Origin: a virus
Reading direction: 5' to 3' (one strand)
IMG/VR virus record: IMGVR_UViG_3300023192_005275
Span: 1-51,477 of that record
Length of the DNA stretch: 51,477 nucleotides
In this document: positions 30,032-38,596 of the stretch, in pieces
Layout of the letters: each line of letters opens with the position of its first letter
Position numbering within the stretch: position 1 is the stretch's first letter
Notes under the pieces: model-generated
Told to the model about the DNA's origin: nothing
Seen by the model: only the letters and a program-made list of their open reading frames with translations
Database searches by the model: none
Program-made: the position numbers and the translations under genes

Positions 30032-30779
30032 CTGCACGGACATATATCATTATGGTTCGTGTACACGCTTAAGTCCCGAAGCACCTGTTCCTGTTTTAAA
30101 GTTATCTCGAAGCGAAGAAAAGCCGGGAATGGCTCTAAATGTTAAGAAAAATTTAGAATCTTTTTCTATAGTGGTAGATTGCTTAACTAATGATCGTAGC
30201 ATAACAAAAGAAAGGTTTATTGATATTAAAAGTAAAAACCACTTATTAAGATTTGATACCGGCGAAGATAAGGCGCTACCTCCGCTTTCTAGTGAGAAAA
30301 TTACTTCTGTTGATTTTTCTCGTTATGATGCTGTTATAGTCGTGGATTACAATAAGGGATTCTTAAATGAAGAAAATATAAAATTATTATCTAGGCTATG
30401 CCACCAATATGATCTTTTATTTTTCATAGACAGTAAAAAAACAAATTTGAAACCCTATAATCACTCTATTATAAAAATTAATGAATTAGAAAATAGCCTA
30501 GTGAGTAGATTTCCCTCTGAATATGATTTAATTGTTACTGCGGGGGCAAAAGGGGCATATTATCAAAATAAGTGGATTAAATCTCAAGCTGTGGGGATTT
30601 ATGATGTATGCGGCGCGGGAGACACTTTTTTCGCCGCTTTTATTTATAAATATTTGTTAACAAAGAGTTTTATGGGTTCTATTAAATTTGCTAATAATTG
30701 TGCTAGAATAACTGTAATGAAAAGCGGTGTATATGCTTTAAATGAAGACGATGTAAAAAATGCAAACTTATGTTTTTGA
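29982..30779 (+). CDS. hldA: Heptose-7-phosphate kinase (PfkB family)
   Basis: The counterpart of the N-terminal HldE domain. L-I-G-D-S-C-T-D near residue 14, L-S-P-E-A-P-V-P-V-L near 30 and P-G-M-A-L-N-V-K-K-N-L are HldE-specific; G-A-G-D at 211-214 contains the PfkB catalytic Asp214. It phosphorylates heptose 7-phosphate at O1. At 265 residues it is somewhat shorter than the roughly 310-residue kinase domain, mostly in the mid-region. The 50-base overlap with hldC suggests that the two genes arose by splitting a fused ancestor, or use a downstream start. Confidence 0.85.
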   Translation: MDTQQPKSLKVLLIGDSCTDIYHYGSCTRLSPEAPVPVLKLSRSEEKPGMALNVKKNLESFSIVVDCLTNDRSITKERFIDIKSKNHLLRFDTGEDKALPPLSSEKITSVDFSRYDAVIVVDYNKGFLNEENIKLLSRLCHQYDLLFFIDSKKTNLKPYNHSIIKINELENSLVSRFPSEYDLIVTAGAKGAYYQNKWIKSQAVGIYDVCGAGDTFFAAFIYKYLLTKSFMGSIKFANNCARITVMKSGVYALNEDDVKNANLCF

Positions 30780-31083
30780 TATAGATGGCACTATCTGTAC
30801 CACTAGTGGTTCGGATTATAGAAACGCATTACCGTTAACAAACCGCATAGATTACATCAATTCGTTATATGATAAGGGACACACAATTATATTTCAGAGC
30901 GCACGGGGAATGGGACGATTCGATAATAATCGGTCCTTGGCGATAGAGAAATTTTATGAGTTAACTATAACACAATTAAAGCAATGGGGAGTGAAACATC
31001 ATGGTTTATTTCTAGGTAAGCCAGCAGGGGATATTTATATTGATGACAAAGGGATTAGCGATGAAAACTTTTTTGGAAATTAA
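30760..31083 (+). CDS. Small HAD-family phosphatase-like protein (107 aa)
   Basis: D-I-D-G-T-I at residues 7-12 is HAD motif I, Q-S-A-R-G near 48 is motif II, and Y-I-D-D-K near 97 is motif IV; G-K-P-A-G-D precedes it. It is a minimal, cap-less HAD, like the small phosphatases in capsule and O-antigen clusters. Its position between hldA and a cupin gene makes it a candidate for the GmhB step (removal of the 7-phosphate of heptose 1,7-bisphosphate), though a HAD domain fused to the GmhA-like protein at 36052 is a rival. Confidence 0.75.
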   Translation: MQTYVFDIDGTICTTSGSDYRNALPLTNRIDYINSLYDKGHTIIFQSARGMGRFDNNRSLAIEKFYELTITQLKQWGVKHHGLFLGKPAGDIYIDDKGISDENFFGN

Positions 31084-31420
31084 ATTTGTTTCAAAAGGGT
31101 GGGGATTTGAAAAATGGATTGTCAACAATGAAGAGTATTGCGGAAAGCTTTTGTATTTTGTAAAAGATAAAAGGTGTTCATGGCACTATCATAAACTCAA
31201 AGATGAGGTTTTCTACCTTCAATCAGGCAAAATGTTGGTAAAGTATTCTGAAGGAGACAAAATTAAAACCGCTCATGAGGTTCTCCTCCTTCCAGGTGAT
31301 AATTTTCATGTATATCGGAGACTTAGACATCAGATGATAGCTTTAGAAGATTCAGAGCTATTTGAATTTTCAACGCAGCATTTTGATACCGATAGTTATC
31401 GTCTTGAGAAGGGTGATTAA
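31061..31420 (+). CDS. Cupin-domain protein (119 aa)
   Basis: The ATG at 31061 is chosen; an upstream ATG at 31040 is deeper inside the preceding gene. The sequence W-H-Y-H-K-L-K-D-E-V-F-Y-L-Q-S-G-K-M fits cupin motif 1 (G/W-x-H-x-H-x4-E-x6-G) and L-L-P-G-D-N-F-H-V motif 2. Small cupins in sugar clusters act as epimerases/isomerases or as sugar-binding accessory proteins. Substrate unknown. Confidence 0.8.
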   Translation: MKTFLEIKFVSKGWGFEKWIVNNEEYCGKLLYFVKDKRCSWHYHKLKDEVFYLQSGKMLVKYSEGDKIKTAHEVLLLPGDNFHVYRRLRHQMIALEDSELFEFSTQHFDTDSYRLEKGD

Positions 31421-32119
31421 ATGATGTTAAATGATATGAATTGGTTTATTAATAATTTAGAAAACAACATACCTTTTGGCTTTGCCCGTTTTAATGATGG
31501 CGAAATGGGAGGCATTGCCGAGGTTGGCTCTATCGCTGCACGAGGCGATCAACGTGTTGATGAAACTTTAAGCGTGGCTTTAAAGGACGCGCTCACTCAC
31601 AAGCAAAAAAATTATTATATTGGAATTCCTTGTTCGTTGTGTTATCCTGCATTTAATCAGTTAGCTCTTCAACTTGTAGGAGAATATAAATATCTTACAA
31701 AAGCAGTAGTAACTACAAATAGAAATTGGAAAAAATTCATAGATTTGTTTCCAGCCGCCGTTAAAGGAAAGAGAGTGTTGTGGGTTGGAGGCGATGACCA
31801 AAACGTGGATGAATTAGAAAAAATAGATATTAGTATAGTTAAAAAAGGTCTTATTCCTCGTACTAATAGTTGGAGATATTTCGAACATATACGAAAAACA
31901 TTTCCAAGCAACTTCCAATCGGGAGATATTGTAGGAATTTCGTTGGGTCCTACCGCTAGAGTGCTGGTCAAGGAATGGTTCGCTTTAATGCCAGATATTA
32001 CTTTTATTGATATGGGAAGCAATTTAGACCCATATACTAGAAACATTAGACATGATTGTCATAAAGGCTGGGAAGATACGGGCTTTAATTTAACAACACC
32101 GTGCGTGGAGTGCAATTAG
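31421..32119 (+). CDS. GT-D type glycosyltransferase (DUF1792-like, 232 aa)
   Basis: F-A-R-F-N-D-G-E-M-G at about residues 21-30 is the R-F-x-D-G-E signature of GT-D fold glycosyltransferases, in which the Asp-x-Glu binds the nucleotide-sugar metal. V-L-W-V-G-G-D and G-I-S-L-G-P-T-A-R-V-L follow as in this family. Length matches (about 230-270). It starts immediately after the cupin stop. Members elongate glycans on serine-rich adhesins; here the acceptor is unknown. Confidence 0.7.
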   Translation: MMLNDMNWFINNLENNIPFGFARFNDGEMGGIAEVGSIAARGDQRVDETLSVALKDALTHKQKNYYIGIPCSLCYPAFNQLALQLVGEYKYLTKAVVTTNRNWKKFIDLFPAAVKGKRVLWVGGDDQNVDELEKIDISIVKKGLIPRTNSWRYFEHIRKTFPSNFQSGDIVGISLGPTARVLVKEWFALMPDITFIDMGSNLDPYTRNIRHDCHKGWEDTGFNLTTPCVECN

Positions 32120-32124
32120 CATAA

Positions 32125-32847
32125 ATGAGATTATTTTTAATTACATCAAATAAGTTCACGAATATTTGTCCCATCAATATACATTTTTTGAATAAATATT
32201 GGGCAGGGCAAGAAATCGTTTTGTTGGGTTACGAAGAAGTACTTCATTTAAAGAATTTACCAAAAAACGTTACGGTAGAATTTTTAGGAAAACAAGAAAA
32301 CTTCGGAAGAAGCTGGACTGATGCTTTAATTCCATATTTTAATAATATTTCGGATGAATACTTTTTTCTTTTAATGGATGATTTCATTTTATTAAAGCCC
32401 GCAGATAAGGAGCAAATTGCGTTATTGGAAACTCAAATTAAAACCGGAAAAGCTCAAAAAGCTATGGCAGGCGGCGGTTTACCTCTTGCTTCCACCGAAG
32501 AAACAGAAAAAGGTATTTTGAAGTTCAATCAGGGAATTAATTATAGAGCTACTCTACATCCAGCTATATGGAATAGGAAGTATTTTTTAAAATTTTTAAG
32601 ACCCAACTTGACTGCCTGGCAGTTTGAGCTTAATAATGATACTTTAGCTAAATATGATGGTGCGAATATTGTGAACAATAAATATAGTTATCCTAAAGAA
32701 CCACACCCCTTTTCGGCATTAAATCTTTATAATAAGGGCAAATTAACAATAGATAAAGAGGGGAATATATTAGATTCACAACCATCGGAGAAATTCTTTA
32801 ATAAAAAAGATATAAAGCATATCTGGGAGAAATTACATGCGTCATAA
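32125..32847 (+). CDS. Glycosyltransferase-like protein (240 aa)
   Basis: F-F-L-L-M-D-D-F-I-L near residues 79-88 looks like a GT-A D-x-D-type metal-binding strand following a Rossmann-like N-terminus (L-F-L-I-T-S-N-K). G-x-x-Y-R-A-T-L-H-P-A-I-W near 145 is typical of galactosyl/other GT-A-like proteins in phage and capsule clusters. It overlaps the next gene by 11 bases. Family assignment is tentative. Confidence 0.55.
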   Translation: MRLFLITSNKFTNICPINIHFLNKYWAGQEIVLLGYEEVLHLKNLPKNVTVEFLGKQENFGRSWTDALIPYFNNISDEYFFLLMDDFILLKPADKEQIALLETQIKTGKAQKAMAGGGLPLASTEETEKGILKFNQGINYRATLHPAIWNRKYFLKFLRPNLTAWQFELNNDTLAKYDGANIVNNKYSYPKEPHPFSALNLYNKGKLTIDKEGNILDSQPSEKFFNKKDIKHIWEKLHAS

Positions 32848-33463
32848 TCCTTATCAAATAGTAAAAATGTTTGAAGAAACGGTTGCAGATTATTGTGGTT
32901 CTGCATATGCTATTGCAATAGATAACTGTACAGATGCATTATTAATGTGTTGCAAATATCTGAATGTAGACGAGGTAGTAATTCCCTCTAAAACATATCT
33001 TTCTGTGCCACAATCGATAATGCATGCCGGTGGCACAGTTAAATTCAAAGATTATCATTGGAAAGGAATATATCAATTAGAACCTTATCCCATTTATGAT
33101 GCTGCAAAGAGATTTACTGCGGGAATGTATATTCCGGGGAGTTTGATGTGTTTATCATTTCATGTGAAAAAACACCTAAAAATAGGTAAAGGTGGCATGA
33201 TATTAGCAGATGATATAGACGCAGTTAAATGGTTTCGAAAAGCAAGATATGAAGGGCGAGGTGAGGCAATGTATCATGAAGATTCGATTGAAATTAATGG
33301 TTGGAATTCGTATATGACCCCTGAACAAGCTGCGCGAGGATTAATGTTGATGCAAAATTGCGCAGAATACAATGAAGATTTGCCTGAATATCCTGAATAT
33401 AGAGATTTACGAGAATTTCCACTTTTTAAAGATTGTGCCACTGCTCATTCCGGAAGGGAATAA
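32837..33463 (+). CDS. Short DegT/DnrJ-type aminotransferase-like protein (208 aa)
   Basis: The N-terminal half of the PLP sugar-aminotransferase family is recognisable: A-I-A-I-D-N-C-T-D-A-L near residue 25, V-V-I-P-S-K-T-Y near 45 and C-L-S-F-H-V-K-K-H-L-K-I-G-K-G-G-M near 105-120, where a Lys of V-K-K may hold PLP. The usual length is about 370; the C-terminal small domain is largely missing. It may be a degraded enzyme, a minimal version, or an accessory subunit; no frameshift is obvious. Confidence 0.6.
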   Translation: MRHNPYQIVKMFEETVADYCGSAYAIAIDNCTDALLMCCKYLNVDEVVIPSKTYLSVPQSIMHAGGTVKFKDYHWKGIYQLEPYPIYDAAKRFTAGMYIPGSLMCLSFHVKKHLKIGKGGMILADDIDAVKWFRKARYEGRGEAMYHEDSIEINGWNSYMTPEQAARGLMLMQNCAEYNEDLPEYPEYRDLREFPLFKDCATAHSGRE

Positions 33464-33466
33464 ATA

Positions 33467-34681
33467 ATGTCAACTAAATCGGGAGATATAGACAAAGACA
33501 AATCGGGTTGGGTACTTAAGCACCCCGAACATTTAAAAAAAACATGGCAAACCACCGGAAAATGTAATATCGAATCGGCAACGGCAGCAATAGCGTTTCC
33601 AGCCTCTGGAGGAGATCCGGAATATATTAAATTATTTAAAAAATATTTTGGAACTTTTTCGGGAAAAATATTAGAAATTGGTCCAGGCACCGGATTTTTA
33701 GCTAAACACGTTTTACAAAATAATAAAAATATTGAATATACGATTTTAGATATTGAACAAAATATAAATTATGTAAAGAGCAAACTCAAGGAATATAAAA
33801 ATGTTAGTTATATAACTTCTAAAGATTACAAAGAAGTATTTTTGAAAGAATATGATCTTTTAATTGAAACACAGTGTTTATCGGAAACGCCTGCTTATTA
33901 TTACAAAGATATATTAAACAACATCTCGACACAGGCATGTTTTGTAATAGATGAAAGCACGGACCCCACTGATCCATATTTTAATGAAACGATTGCCTCG
34001 TGGTGTTCTGCTTTCAAAGATAATAGTATATTTAGAAGTTATAATGTTTGCGGACACAGCCATAAAGGTACCATGGTGTATATTGGGAAAAAAGGTGAGA
34101 CAATGAAATTAGTTCTTCCAGAGCTGGGACAAGGATTACAAAAATATAATAGTAAGGATGCGGAATCAATTGATCCCACCAACACATTAGAAGTGTTTGA
34201 AAAAGAAATATGGATACACATTAAAAAATATTTTAACCTTGATAAAGTTTTATTGGATGTTGGTTGTGGTAATGGACGCTTTTCTTCTTTTTTGAGTGAA
34301 TATGTAAAAAGCGTGACGGCAATTGACGTTTTTAGAGAAATAAACGAAGCGCATCAAAGAGAAAATATAACTTTCATTAAAAAAAGTTTACAGGATCTGG
34401 AACCAGAGGGTTTTGACGTAATTTTTCTCTTTGGAGTGTTTTATTTACAAGAAAATTGGGATACATATCAAGCTTTTGAATCCCTTGTTTCTAAGTTAAA
34501 TGAAGGTGGTGTTATTATCTCTATTGATGATAGACGTAGGGATGCGCATCACGCAAAGAGCAGACAGCTCCCGGTTGGAATGTATAATCTTATGGAACTT
34601 GCTGAAGAATACGATGTTGATATAATAGAAAGCTTTATTCAACAAAATAAGGTACACAAGGTGACGGTGATTAAAAAATGA
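33467..34681 (+). CDS. Tandem SAM methyltransferase protein (404 aa)
   Basis: Two class I methyltransferase domains occur in one chain. The first has I-L-E-I-G-P-G-T-G-F-L near residue 68; the second has L-L-D-V-G-C-G-N-G-R-F near 263 and V-T-A-I-D-V as the acidic loop. The second domain ends with I-S-I-D-D-R-R. The first resembles sugar O-methyltransferases of the putative sugar MTase type. The pair may methylate two positions of a glycan. It overlaps the next gene by ATGA. Confidence 0.75.
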   Translation: MSTKSGDIDKDKSGWVLKHPEHLKKTWQTTGKCNIESATAAIAFPASGGDPEYIKLFKKYFGTFSGKILEIGPGTGFLAKHVLQNNKNIEYTILDIEQNINYVKSKLKEYKNVSYITSKDYKEVFLKEYDLLIETQCLSETPAYYYKDILNNISTQACFVIDESTDPTDPYFNETIASWCSAFKDNSIFRSYNVCGHSHKGTMVYIGKKGETMKLVLPELGQGLQKYNSKDAESIDPTNTLEVFEKEIWIHIKKYFNLDKVLLDVGCGNGRFSSFLSEYVKSVTAIDVFREINEAHQRENITFIKKSLQDLEPEGFDVIFLFGVFYLQENWDTYQAFESLVSKLNEGGVIISIDDRRRDAHHAKSRQLPVGMYNLMELAEEYDVDIIESFIQQNKVHKVTVIKK

Positions 34682-35346
34682 ATGTAGAAAATCCATTTGC
34701 CTCATATAGAGACAAACACTTGGGACAATCGGGAATATTGTTTGGCTCTGGTCCTACAATTGAAAAGTTTAATACTGAAAAAAATATTATAAAAGTTGGT
34801 TTAAACGAACAAATTTATTTAAACCTTAATTTGGATTATTGGTTCATGGGCGATACTTTTCCGCGAAATCCATACAAGTTTATAAATTATTTTAACGACT
34901 ACAATGTTTATAAACCCAATATAACAAAATTTATTAGATATCAGACCTGGGGTGAAAGGGGTCGAATGCCACTAGGGATGAAATACGCTACTTATTATTC
35001 CTGTGATTTGGGAGGCATTCCCGACACGTGCTTATTTACAAAAGATATATCTATAGGCAACATGATAGGTGTAGCTTCGATTTCTTTTGAAGCGCTGCAA
35101 TTTATGTTGTATTGCGGCTTAAAGACAATATATTTAGTTGGTCATGATTGTGATTATTCTTTTGGAACTTTTAGAACAGAAATTCAAAATAAAGATGAAG
35201 GATATCTTGTTTTGCGTTATTGGAAGTTTGCGCAGCAGTGGATTGAAGAAAATTATCCCGATGTAAAAATATACTCTATCAATCCCATGGCTCTGCAAAT
35301 ATTTGAAGAAGTAGAAGAAAAAGACATTTTAGAAAATGATAAATAG
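34678..35346 (+). CDS. DUF115/MptE-like glycan-associated protein (222 aa)
   Basis: G-I-L-F-G-S-G-P-T-I-E-K-F near residues 19-31 is a glycine-rich nucleotide-type loop as in DUF115/MAF-type proteins, and Y-L-V-G-H-D-C-D-Y-S near 155 matches their second conserved motif. Relatives include motility-accessory and sialyltransferase-like enzymes that glycosylate flagellins. Its neighbour is a CMP-sugar synthetase, which would fit a transferase using a CMP-activated nonulosonate. The link is inference. Confidence 0.6.
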   Translation: MNVENPFASYRDKHLGQSGILFGSGPTIEKFNTEKNIIKVGLNEQIYLNLNLDYWFMGDTFPRNPYKFINYFNDYNVYKPNITKFIRYQTWGERGRMPLGMKYATYYSCDLGGIPDTCLFTKDISIGNMIGVASISFEALQFMLYCGLKTIYLVGHDCDYSFGTFRTEIQNKDEGYLVLRYWKFAQQWIEENYPDVKIYSINPMALQIFEEVEEKDILENDK

Positions 35347-36007
35347 AAAAAATGCGTGTTTTATACCCATAAAATCTAAAAGTATGCGTGTACCAGGAAA
35401 AAATTTTAAATTATTGAACAATAAAAGGTTATTTGAGTATATTGTTGATGCAGCCATTGCGTCTAACGCTTTTGACGATATTTTTGTAGATACAGATAGC
35501 AAAGAGGTAAAAAAGTATTGCTTAAGCAAAGATCTAAATGTTATTGATCGAGATCCTTGCCTCGCTCAAGATAGCGCTAATGGTAATGATTTATTAAATG
35601 CGTGGTATAATGCTTTTTCTCATTATGAATATTATTTTCAATTATTTGTCACCTCTCCTTTTACTAGTGTTAAAACGATTAAAGAGTGTGTAAAGTTTAT
35701 TAATAACAATGATAGTTTTGACTCCATATTCACAGCTTATGAAGAATGTGGCTGGTATTGGTTTGAAAATACACCTATAAATTATGATCCACAAACTTTA
35801 CCTCGAAGTCAAGATGCAAAAAAAGTTTTTAGCGAAACAACCGCTCTATATGGAATCACCAATAGCGCTTTAAAAGTGAACAAATGCCGAATCGGAGTTA
35901 AGCCGTATTTTTATTTTGTGAATGATGTTGAATCTATTGATATTGATTCTGAATTTGATTTTCAATTAGCTGAAACAATAGCTAAAGAACATTATACAAA
36001 GACATAA
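35336..36007 (+). CDS. CMP-sugar synthetase (NeuA/KdsB-type cytidylyltransferase)
   Basis: F-I-P-I-K-S-K-S-M-R-V-P-G-K-N-F near residues 9-24 is the CTP-binding signature [A/I]-x-x-x-S-x-R-x-x-x-K-N of acylneuraminate cytidylyltransferases. Later features include V-D-T-D-S, L-F-V-T-S-P-F-T and a C-terminal D-V-E-S-I-D-I-D-S-E-F-D. The length of 223 is normal. It activates an acidic sugar (sialic-acid-like, Kdo-like or other) as the CMP derivative; which one cannot be told, since no synthase (NeuB/KdsA) is in the window. Confidence 0.82.
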   Translation: MINRKNACFIPIKSKSMRVPGKNFKLLNNKRLFEYIVDAAIASNAFDDIFVDTDSKEVKKYCLSKDLNVIDRDPCLAQDSANGNDLLNAWYNAFSHYEYYFQLFVTSPFTSVKTIKECVKFINNNDSFDSIFTAYEECGWYWFENTPINYDPQTLPRSQDAKKVFSETTALYGITNSALKVNKCRIGVKPYFYFVNDVESIDIDSEFDFQLAETIAKEHYTKT

Positions 36008-36021
36008 AATTATGATATAAT
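35994..36021 (+). promoter_or_regulatory. Predicted internal promoter with extended -10
   Basis: TATAAT at 36016-36021 is preceded by TGA, forming an extended -10 (TGnTATAAT). A weak -35 (TATACA at 35994-35999) lies 16 bases upstream. It sits in one of the few gaps of the glycan island, before the GmhA-like gene, which has its own GGAAGGA ribosome binding site. Confidence 0.4.
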
Positions 36022-36051
36022 TAATTCGCTATCGGAAGGACATTACCAGAA

Positions 36052-37044
36052 ATGAGTATATTTGATATAGAAAACTTGGAACAAAAGTTTCGAAATGTTG
36101 TAAATTCACGACCATGGGCAGAGTTCCAAGAAAAATTTAATAATTGCGATGATATATACGTTCTGGGACACGGGGGCAACTTAGCCATCGCAGATCACAC
36201 TGCAGTTGATATTACTAGATTATCAAACGGTCAAAAAAACGCCCTTTCCCCTGGAAGCGGAGTGGTCGCGACTTCTTTTATTAATGATACTAGTTTTGAT
36301 CAATGGATGGTGAACTGGCTATCATGCAGGACAGCAGTAAGAAACGCGGAAGAAATAAAAAAGTCTTTAGTCTATGGAATTTCATCTTCTGGAAAATCAA
36401 CTGATGTAATTAAAGCGCTTCAGTGGGCAGCTGATAGTGGAATGCAAACAGTAATAATCACCGGTCAACCAATAACCGTCCAGGTTCCAGGGCTCACTAC
36501 TATTCTTTTAAATACTAAGTTTTATCACACGTGCGAGGTGCTTACTCTTCTTTTACAATATCAGCTTACTCATGGTTCTGGTCGTGAATGCCCTCCAATT
36601 GGTAAAAATACGCCTGAAGAGTTAGAAAAATTAAATTGGAAAGGGGGCACCATTCGTAAGCATAGTTATCCCGATGAACAAATTAATGTTGGAGTTGACT
36701 TTGATGGTGTATTGCATAAATGTTCTAAAGGTTATCACGATGGTACAATTTATGATGATCCCGTTTCCGGGGCATATGAGGCATTAGAAAAATTATCTAA
36801 ACAATATATGGTGATTATATATACATGCAAAGCAAAGCCTGACCGAGGGCTAATCAATGGAAAAACAGGGACTGAATTGGTGTGGGAATGGCTAGACAAA
36901 CACAATATGACACAGTTCGTGAGTAAAGTTACATCAGAAAAACCAAGAGCTAAATTTTATATTGATGATAAAGCAATTAGATTTGATGCTTCTTGGGAAA
37001 ATGTATTTAAAGAAATGCATCACCTGGGCTACGACAAGGAGTAG
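36052..37044 (+). CDS. gmhA: SIS-HAD fusion: GmhA-like sedoheptulose-7-P isomerase with HAD domain
   Basis: Residues about 30-190 align well by eye with GmhA: L-G-H-G-G-N at 38-43, I-N-D-T-S-F near 80 (GmhA N-D-x-x-F), Y-G-I-S-S-S-G-K-S-T-D-V-I-K-A-L near 108-123 and V-I-I-T-G. The H-T-C-E-V near 165 may serve as a metal-binding or catalytic region. Residues about 210-330 form a HAD domain, D-F-D-G with Asp216 and Asp218 and Y-I-D-D-K near the end. GmhA makes heptose 7-phosphate; the HAD part may do the GmhB phosphatase step. GmhA alone is about 190 residues, so this is a true fusion. Confidence 0.8.
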   Translation: MSIFDIENLEQKFRNVVNSRPWAEFQEKFNNCDDIYVLGHGGNLAIADHTAVDITRLSNGQKNALSPGSGVVATSFINDTSFDQWMVNWLSCRTAVRNAEEIKKSLVYGISSSGKSTDVIKALQWAADSGMQTVIITGQPITVQVPGLTTILLNTKFYHTCEVLTLLLQYQLTHGSGRECPPIGKNTPEELEKLNWKGGTIRKHSYPDEQINVGVDFDGVLHKCSKGYHDGTIYDDPVSGAYEALEKLSKQYMVIIYTCKAKPDRGLINGKTGTELVWEWLDKHNMTQFVSKVTSEKPRAKFYIDDKAIRFDASWENVFKEMHHLGYDKE

Positions 37045-37061
37045 GAGAGGAAAATCCATAT

Positions 37062-37769
37062 ATGAAATTATTAATTACCACACGAGCCGATAAAAAAGTT
37101 AAAGATTGGGCGGATTTAGTTCATCCGGTTTTCAAACAATATGCACACAAAGTTGGAGCTGATTTTAGAATCTTAGATGAAACTTTAAATTGCGCTGATG
37201 CCTTGACGGGTATTGGTGATGGATTATGGCATTTTAGAATAATGAAGCACTATGATCTTCATGAAGAATATGATAGAATTTTACATTTTGATAGTGATAT
37301 TTTGGTAACTCCAAATTGTCCAAATTTGTTTCAAGAGGTACCATATGATAAAATTGGAACAGTGTATGAAGATATTGGCTCTAGAAAACCTCAACGAATT
37401 CAGTGTATGATCGCATGTCAAAATAAATTTGGCTTTATTGGGTGGGATAGTGGATATATTAATACTGGCGTTTTTCTAACTTCAAAATGTCATAAAGATA
37501 TCTATCAAAGTATCAATGGAGAATATTTTACTGAATGGGGTACTGATGATGTACATTTGGGTTATTTAATTAAAAAAAATCGCTACCACGTGCATCAACT
37601 ACATTATAAATTTAATCATATGACAATGTTCTCTGAGCCATGGAATAAGAATGCAGATCGCTTTGACTCACATGTAATTCATTATGCAGGCGCAGGTATT
37701 TTTGATAAAGGAGTTGCGCAAAACAAGCTTCATCAAGCTAAATTAGATTATAAAAGACTATACGGGTGA
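37062..37769 (+). CDS. Glycosyltransferase family 8-like protein (235 aa)
   Basis: I-L-H-F-D-S-D-I-L near residues 71-79 holds a D-x-D metal site typical of GT-A retaining enzymes, and N-T-G-V-F-L near 141 plus G-T-D-D-V-H-L near 160 match GT8-type proteins. A late H-Y-A-G motif (residues 208-211) corresponds to the conserved H-x-x-G near the end of GT8. It has an AGGAG site upstream and overlaps the next gene (GTGA). Confidence 0.75.
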   Translation: MKLLITTRADKKVKDWADLVHPVFKQYAHKVGADFRILDETLNCADALTGIGDGLWHFRIMKHYDLHEEYDRILHFDSDILVTPNCPNLFQEVPYDKIGTVYEDIGSRKPQRIQCMIACQNKFGFIGWDSGYINTGVFLTSKCHKDIYQSINGEYFTEWGTDDVHLGYLIKKNRYHVHQLHYKFNHMTMFSEPWNKNADRFDSHVIHYAGAGIFDKGVAQNKLHQAKLDYKRLYG

Positions 37770-38596
37770 AAAGATTAATAGCTGGTCCCTGGGTGGGAGA
37801 GTTTGGATGGGAACTGTTTGCGTGGCAAGCATATGTAAGACAATTAGCCTCTTATTTTACTGAAACTACTGTTATTTCACGTCCCAATTCCCAATATCTC
37901 TATTCTGATTTTGCAGACCGATTTGTCCCCTTCGCTTCGAATGTGGGTGATGCTGATGCTTTTTTTATGCATAACTTAGATATGAATAAGGCTCTACAAA
38001 CAATTATTAAAGAAAATAAAATAATTTTAGATGAAAATGTGGCTCTTTTGTTACCCAGAAGGATAGGTTACCCTCCTCACACTCACTATAACGAGGAATT
38101 TACATTTGGAAAAAACAAAATCAAACCAAAGTATATCCAATTAGGAAAGCCAAGAAAAAGAAAATATGATTATATTTTTCATGCTAGAAGTAGAAGTTTG
38201 AGAAAAAAAGATAATTGGAGTTTAGAAAATTGGCAGACTCTTAGAAATCTTTTGGATAATAAAAATATAGCATGTATCGGCACCAAAAAAGAGTCTGATT
38301 GGATAGAAGATACAGCAGATCTAAGAGGTTTAAACTTAGAAGAGCTGTGTGATGTCTTAAGAAACGCACGATGTGTTTTTGGTTCTTCTTCGGGTCCAAT
38401 GCATTTAGCTAGTTTGTGTGGGTGCGATCATGTGGTGTGGTCTATTCCTGCTAATAAAATAAGATATGAAAAAAACTGGAACCCTTTAGACACTAGAATC
38501 CTTTTTAATCATGATTATGATTGGCATCCACCAGCGGAGCTTATATATAAAGAATATTTGAAATGGAGCAAACCAAATGAGGCTATTAATGAATGA
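37766..38596 (+). CDS. GT9/heptosyltransferase-like protein (276 aa)
   Basis: It starts at a GTG overlapping the previous stop. G-P-W-V-G-E-F-G-W-E-L near the start is the acceptor-side glycine loop. The second half, C-I-G-T-K-K-E-S-D-W and D-L-R-G-L-N-L-E-E-L-C-D-V-L-R-N-A-R-C-V-F-G-S-S-S-G-P-M-H-L-A, has the pattern of family 9 heptosyltransferases (D-x-x-G-x-x-x-L-x-E ... S-G-x-x-H-L-A). With the ADP-heptose genes nearby, a heptosyl donor is plausible. It is shorter than WaaC/WaaF (about 320-350). Confidence 0.75.
   Translation: MKRLIAGPWVGEFGWELFAWQAYVRQLASYFTETTVISRPNSQYLYSDFADRFVPFASNVGDADAFFMHNLDMNKALQTIIKENKIILDENVALLLPRRIGYPPHTHYNEEFTFGKNKIKPKYIQLGKPRKRKYDYIFHARSRSLRKKDNWSLENWQTLRNLLDNKNIACIGTKKESDWIEDTADLRGLNLEELCDVLRNARCVFGSSSGPMHLASLCGCDHVVWSIPANKIRYEKNWNPLDTRILFNHDYDWHPPAELIYKEYLKWSKPNEAINE

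Noticed and set aside
31669-32046. Minus-strand ORF (125 aa) in the glycan island
   Set aside because: It mirrors the GT-D gene in a shadow frame; no supporting features.
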